Under the pieces are notes generated by a model. It was given only the letters and a program-made list of their open reading frames with translations. It did no database searches and had not been told where the DNA came from. The position numbers and the translations under genes are program-made. DNA of 64,000 nucleotides, taken from the NCBI GenBank assembly GCA_026936325.1, contig JAPTHN010000001.1:168624138-168688137 (forward strand), in the 5' to 3' direction. Of this stretch, positions 60,940-64,000 are shown in pieces. The stretch's first letter is position 1. Each line of letters begins with the position of its first letter. This DNA comes from Platynereis dumerilii (taxonomy: Eukaryota; Annelida; Polychaeta; Phyllodocida; Nereididae).

Positions 60940-61369
60940 TAGAAAGATAGATAGCTAGATAGATAGCTAGATAGATAGCTTGATAGATGGAACACAATGC
61001 TCGTTACATATATACACTGCAGCAAAAGAAAAGCAGTTGTCGTCACTTTGCAGGGATTGGACTTGGATAGATAGATAGATAGCTTGATAGATAGCTAGAT
61101 AGATAGCTAGATAGATAGATAGATAGATAGCTTGATAGATGGAACACAATGCTCGTTACATATATACACTGCAGCAAAAGAAAAGCAGTTGTCGTCACTT
61201 TGCAGGGATTGGACTTGGATAGATAGATAGATAGCTTGATAGATAGCTAGATAGATAGCTAGATAGATAGATAGATAGATAGCTTGATAGATGGAACACA
61301 ATGCTCGTTACATATATACACTGCAGCAAAAGAAAAGCAGTTGTCGTCACTTTGCAGGGATTGGACTTG
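60940..61369. repeat. 152-bp tandem repeat, three units
   Basis: AACACAATGCTCGTTACATA starts at 60,991, 61,143 and 61,295, exactly 152 bp apart. Each unit is a unique 75-bp block (through GGGATTGGACTTGG) plus a GATA/GCTA-rich block. The unique blocks look identical, so the array is young or homogenised. Confidence 0.95.
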
Positions 61370-61440
<71 letters not shown>

Positions 61441-61468
61441 GGATGGAGGGATTGATTGATTGATTGAT
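61370..61468. repeat. GATA and GATT microsatellites
   Basis: About 18 GATA units, then GGATGGAGG, then GATT units. Confidence 0.95.
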
Positions 61469-61472
61469 TTTT

Positions 61473-61575
61473 GGGCTTGTTTTGTCAACATAGGATGTGT
61501 ACATGGCCAGCTCAATTGGGAGGATTTGGTGGCCCTTAAAAGGACCTGGGGTTTGTTGTTTTGAATGCATCTTCT
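61473..61575 (-). repeat. 3' flank of the transposase gene, paralogous to 60,430-60,541
   Basis: The inverted partner of the accessory gene 3' flank, beginning right after the transposase stop codon and ending at the GTTGACAAAA word. Confidence 0.85.
61531..61546 (-). terminator. Histone-type 3' stem-loop of the transposase gene
   Basis: Read on the minus strand this is GGTCCTTTTAAGGGCC then ACCA, 29 nt after the stop. Compared with the other copy, one stem base changed from C to T opposite G, which keeps the RNA pair as U-G. This suits selection on an RNA stem better than on a DNA palindrome, though a single change is weak evidence. Confidence 0.7.
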
Positions 61576-62850
61576 TCAGATTTTCTCCAACTGCCAAGGG
61601 ACACTTCCTGCCGGACTGTTGACCCAGTCACGTAGGTAGTCTCGAGCAGCCTTGGCATCTCTGGAGGCATTTCCGTGTCGAAGTGGTTCTCCTAGGTCTC
61701 CTAATTGACGGTCTCCCCTCCAAACTCCTTCAGTGACGTCATGTGTCTGTGGATCTTCTCTGTCCATCACTTCATTGTCACGGGCATGGTGGACGCCTAC
61801 TCTGTCTCGCAGAATGTTGTGTAGAACACAAGCAGCCATTGTGATGTATGTCACTCTTGTAGGTCGTTGGGGCATGGTGGTCAGGAAGCATCTGAACCTG
61901 TTTGACAGCAGACCGAAGGCATTCTCCACCACTCTCCTGGCTCTTGAAATCCTGTAATTGTAGACTCTGGAAGGAATGTCAAGGTTCTTTCTTGGCACTG
62001 GTTTGAGCAGCCATGTCTTCAGGGGAAATGCCTCGTCACCCACGATGTAATATGGGAAAGGATTGTCTTCTGTGCCAGGTAGAGGTTCTGGAGGTGGTAG
62101 GCCTAGATCTTCCTCGTCCAGGAGTTGTCGAAGTACTGTGTCCCTGAAGACGCCGCCATCAGATGCACTTCCTTGACAGCCAGCCTGCACATAGATGAAC
62201 TTGTAGTTGGCATCAACGAGGGCCATCAGGACAATGGAGTGAAATCCCTTGTAGTTGTAGAACAAGGAGCCTGCAGCCTTGGGACATCGGATTGCGACGT
62301 GCTTGCCATCCAGAGCTCCAATGCAGTTGGGCAAGTTCCATTTCGTCTCAAAAGCCTTGGCTATCTCCTTCCATCTTTCAGGCTGTGTGGGTAGTGCCAG
62401 CTGTCTTTCGAAGGCATGAACGATGGCAAGGCAGACCTCAGGGATGAAGTTGCAGATGGTGTTGGGTGCCACACGGAAAGCATAAGCTAGGGACTTGTAG
62501 CTGTTTCCTGTTGCCATGTACCGCAGGGTGATAGCCAACTTCAGACCAGGTTCCAAAGCCCTCCTCATGTTGGTGTCTTGCTTAGCGATGAGTGGTCCAA
62601 CAGCTTCCAGGATTTCAGCAAAGATGGCAGGGGGCATTCTAGTGTAGTTGTAGTAGCCGGACACGTCACGCACTTGCAGTTCAGGCAGCAGTTGATGGAA
62701 GTGACCATGTTGTTCCCTCTGCAGCAACCAGTTGCGAATCCACCACCTTTTCTGTCTCCTGGCCCTCCTCCTCCTCTGTCTCAAATAGACAGCTCCGATA
62801 GCAACAGCAGCAGCACCAGCCACAACAATAATTTCTTCTTCATTCATCAT
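61576..62850 (-). CDS. PIF/Harbinger transposase, DDE_Tnp_4 type, 424 aa
   Basis: The enzyme cuts the element at its ends and inserts it at TWA sites; it is related to the domesticated vertebrate HARBI1. Visible parts: an N-terminal hydrophobic stretch (7-23) followed by an Arg-rich run (24-35), the RNWLLQREQHGHFHQLLPEL and YTRMPPAIFAEIL region typical of the family, and a helix-turn-helix-like SYKSLAYAFRVAPNTICNFI (117-136). The catalytic core has GALDGKHVAI (D181), GSASDGGVFRD (D231), YIVGDEAFPL (D272) and RRVVENAFGLLSNRF (E309). All acidic positions are present and the length is usual. It is intronless. Its start MMNEEE follows a TATA box by about 80 bp. It converges on the accessory gene and ends 29 nt before a histone-type stem-loop. 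Confidence 0.95.
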   Translation of the reverse strand: MMNEEEIIVVAGAAAVAIGAVYLRQRRRRARRQKRWWIRNWLLQREQHGHFHQLLPELQVRDVSGYYNYTRMPPAIFAEILEAVGPLIAKQDTNMRRALEPGLKLAITLRYMATGNSYKSLAYAFRVAPNTICNFIPEVCLAIVHAFERQLALPTQPERWKEIAKAFETKWNLPNCIGALDGKHVAIRCPKAAGSLFYNYKGFHSIVLMALVDANYKFIYVQAGCQGSASDGGVFRDTVLRQLLDEEDLGLPPPEPLPGTEDNPFPYYIVGDEAFPLKTWLLKPVPRKNLDIPSRVYNYRISRARRVVENAFGLLSNRFRCFLTTMPQRPTRVTYITMAACVLHNILRDRVGVHHARDNEVMDREDPQTHDVTEGVWRGDRQLGDLGEPLRHGNASRDAKAARDYLRDWVNSPAGSVPWQLEKI

Positions 62851-62925
62851 GCATATGTTCAGTAGGCAGTCGTTGTGTTCTCATTGAAGGGCAATCAGCA
62901 AATGAAGCAAGGAGGTCCTCTGTGT

Positions 62926-62936
62926 CCCTTTTTATA
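62926..62936 (-). promoter_or_regulatory. TATA box of the transposase gene
   Basis: TATAAAAAGGG on the minus strand, with its first base 86 bp before the start codon. Initiation would be expected near 62,905. No start codon precedes the chosen one in frame; one short out-of-frame ATG lies in the leader. Confidence 0.7.
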
Positions 62937-62959
62937 ATGACCAAAAGTGACTCCTGCAG

Positions 62960-63558
62960 CAGCGAAACACACTTTGCCGCAGCGCTGCAACAACAGACGT
63001 TCGTCGATGCTTAAGAGACCTTCGTCGCTGCTTAAGGCAAGGACGACGAAGAACGTCAGCATCGACGCGCCTGTAATGTCCTCGGCGCTTTATGAATGCA
63101 TGTGCGACGATGAACCATCAAGTTACGCAGTAACAAGTCCCTAAATGCGGCGTTGCATCCTTACAGTCTTCGGCGAGGCTGTCATTTTCAGCGACGCATC
63201 TTACCTCGGGTGTACGCCGAAGGTTTCCTGATGCGTCGCAGGTCGCCAATTTCAGACGTAGCTGCCTCACAACCATCAGCGGCGTAAGAGGAAACAACAT
63301 TGGGCGAAGTAAAAGCAGCCTCGCCGAATTCCAAAACAAAGTGCGACGCGTCTGTTTGGAACTGCGCTGAGGAAAGAGAGGCGTAACGCGGCGAAGAAAG
63401 CTTAAGAAGCGCCGCGGACACCTCAAGACTCACCGCGGCTACTAACTTTAAGCGTCGCACATGACACTAATTGATTACGTAATGTGCCAAAACCAACGTT
63501 CTACGCCACAACCTTCCAAGAAATGACTTCTCTTGATGCGTCGCTCTCAAATCGCCGT
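62960..63558. promoter_or_regulatory. Right subterminal region with CGACGC words
   Basis: Dense CGTCG, CGACG, GCGTC and GGCGAAG words between the transposase promoter and the right end, mirroring the left side. TTGGGCGAAGTAAAAG near 63,300 also matches the repeated motif of the Harbinger MITE at 33.7 kb. Open frames on both strands here are shadows. Confidence 0.5.
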
Positions 63559-63573
63559 CGTGAGAACTAGCCA

Positions 63574-63576
63574 TTA
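63574..63576. repeat. TTA target-site duplication, right
   Basis: Matches TTA at 57,754-57,756. Confidence 0.9.
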
Positions 63577-63745
63577 GGCCCAACTATTGAAACTATCTTG
63601 CTGATCTCGTAAAAGTCGTAACTCCTGCAGAAATGCTGCAAACAATCAGAACCACAGAGTCACATGTGACCCGTATGCTCAGGAACATACATGGAGTTAA
63701 TTGATATCATACAATATTCATACAGACCAATATTATCCAAACAGG

Positions 63746-63751
63746 ACTTAC
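63746..63751 (-). other. Splice donor GTAAGT
   Basis: On the minus strand the exon end CCGAG is followed by GTAAGT, a consensus donor, in phase 0. Confidence 0.75.
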
Positions 63752-63817
63752 CTCGGCTAATGTTATGACAACGAAGAGGAATCCTACAACTGTGCGGCTG
63801 AAGCAGGTCATGTTCAT
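63752..63817 (-). CDS. Host gene exon encoding a signal peptide (partial gene)
   Basis: Twenty-two codons from ATG at 63,817 to a consensus GTAAGT donor. The peptide starts MNMTCFSRTVVGFLFVVI and ends TLAE. It has a short polar/basic start, a hydrophobic core of about 12 residues and a small residue before the exon end, the pattern of a secretory signal. The second ATG two codons later has an equally plausible context. The rest of the gene lies toward lower coordinates beyond a long intron or outside the window; no further exon was recognised. The Harbinger element then lies in the first coding intron. A possible upstream acceptor (TTTTTGCAG at about 63,868) would make this exon start there. 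Confidence 0.6.
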
Positions 63818-64000
63818 ATGTAAGCTCCTAATATTATGAAGCTATTTTATGTGGACGCCAAGCTGCAAAAAGTGCATATGTGTGCATGTGCTGGATTCGG
63901 AACAAGGGTGATCTGCACTATTGATGGGTCCTGCAGATGACAAGCTGCAGTGGCCTGCATTCGCCTGCAGCTCCTCAAGACATCTGTCTTCTTAGGCAAG
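63818..64000 (-). promoter_or_regulatory. Upstream region or 5' UTR of the signal-peptide exon
   Basis: ATAAAATAG lies about 30 bp before the start codon, and a pyrimidine tract ending TTTTTGCAG lies about 50 bp before it. The sequence alone does not decide between a TATA promoter and an upstream intron. Confidence 0.3.

Larger units (their letters stand above)
57757..63573. mobile_element. Complete PIF/Harbinger DNA transposon
   Basis: Perfect 15-bp terminal inverted repeats TGGCTAGTTCTCACG lie at 57,757-57,771 and, inverted, at 63,559-63,573, flanked by TTA on both sides. The 5,817-bp element carries the two genes typical of the superfamily, convergent and intronless: a DNA-binding accessory protein (58,480-60,429, plus) and a DDE transposase (62,850-61,576, minus). 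Both frames are open with TATA boxes. The subterminal 300-500 bp at each side are rich in CGACGC/GCGTCG words, likely binding sites. The middle holds histone-type stem-loops, palindromic repeats and a 152-bp tandem array. It is more GC-rich than its flanks. It looks whole and possibly recently active. Confidence 0.95.

Overview
This is AT-rich eukaryotic DNA with almost no protein-coding content over its first 57 kb. Local duplications, small non-autonomous DNA transposons, tRNA-derived SINEs and simple repeats dominate. The frequent TAGGCCTA words, the tRNA SINE tail (GGCGCTATATAAA then ATT repeats) and the MITE types fit a marine invertebrate deuterostome (echinoderm, hemichordate or cephalochordate). 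This is an impression from style, not a proof. I saw no rRNA or functional tRNA gene, no CRISPR array, and no retrovirus, LTR or Polinton-like element.

Layout. (1) 1.5-16.6 kb is an old tandem duplication (about 1.5-9.9 kb against 10.0-16.6 kb). The two copies act as empty and filled sites for several transposons: a SINE at 1.5 kb, a 1.8 kb element at 1.9 kb with a second MITE inside it, a hAT-like MITE at 4.5 kb and a MITE with telomere-like repeats at 10.1 kb. (2) 16.6-28 kb holds degenerate copies of the same repeat families, a TA-flanked element carrying a nested MITE (17.5-19.1 kb), a second copy of the 1.8 kb element (20.3-21.9 kb), a TTAA-flanked MITE (25.5 kb) and a mariner-like MITE (27.5 kb). 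(3) 28.3-39.3 kb is another tandem duplication, split by a Harbinger-type MITE at 33.45-34.27 kb. (4) 38.6-50 kb is a degenerate array of at least three units, interrupted by a hAT MITE (41.5 kb), a hairpin and CRE cluster (42.3-42.8 kb) and a promoter/exon-like insert (49.1-49.4 kb). (5) 50.9-57.7 kb carries more MITEs and a decayed SINE.

The centrepiece is an apparently complete PIF/Harbinger DNA transposon, 57,757-63,573. It has 15-bp perfect terminal inverted repeats and TTA target-site duplications. Two convergent intronless genes lie inside: a MADF/Myb-like DNA-binding accessory protein of 649 aa on the plus strand, and a DDE transposase of 424 aa on the minus strand. Each has a TATA box. 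About 30 nt after each stop codon lies a sequence matching the metazoan histone-mRNA 3' stem-loop (GGYYYTTTTNARRRCC followed by ACCA). The two 3' flanks are paralogous over about 100 bp and face each other. The accessory protein also has lysine/proline/alanine repeats like histone H1 tails. I infer that this transposon may make replication-linked, non-polyadenylated, histone-type mRNAs. I do not know of a description of this in any DNA transposon.

Just past the transposon, at 63,752-63,817 on the minus strand, is a host coding exon encoding a signal peptide with a consensus splice donor. The transposon therefore appears to sit in an intron of a secreted or membrane-protein gene, and much of the window may be intron of that gene.
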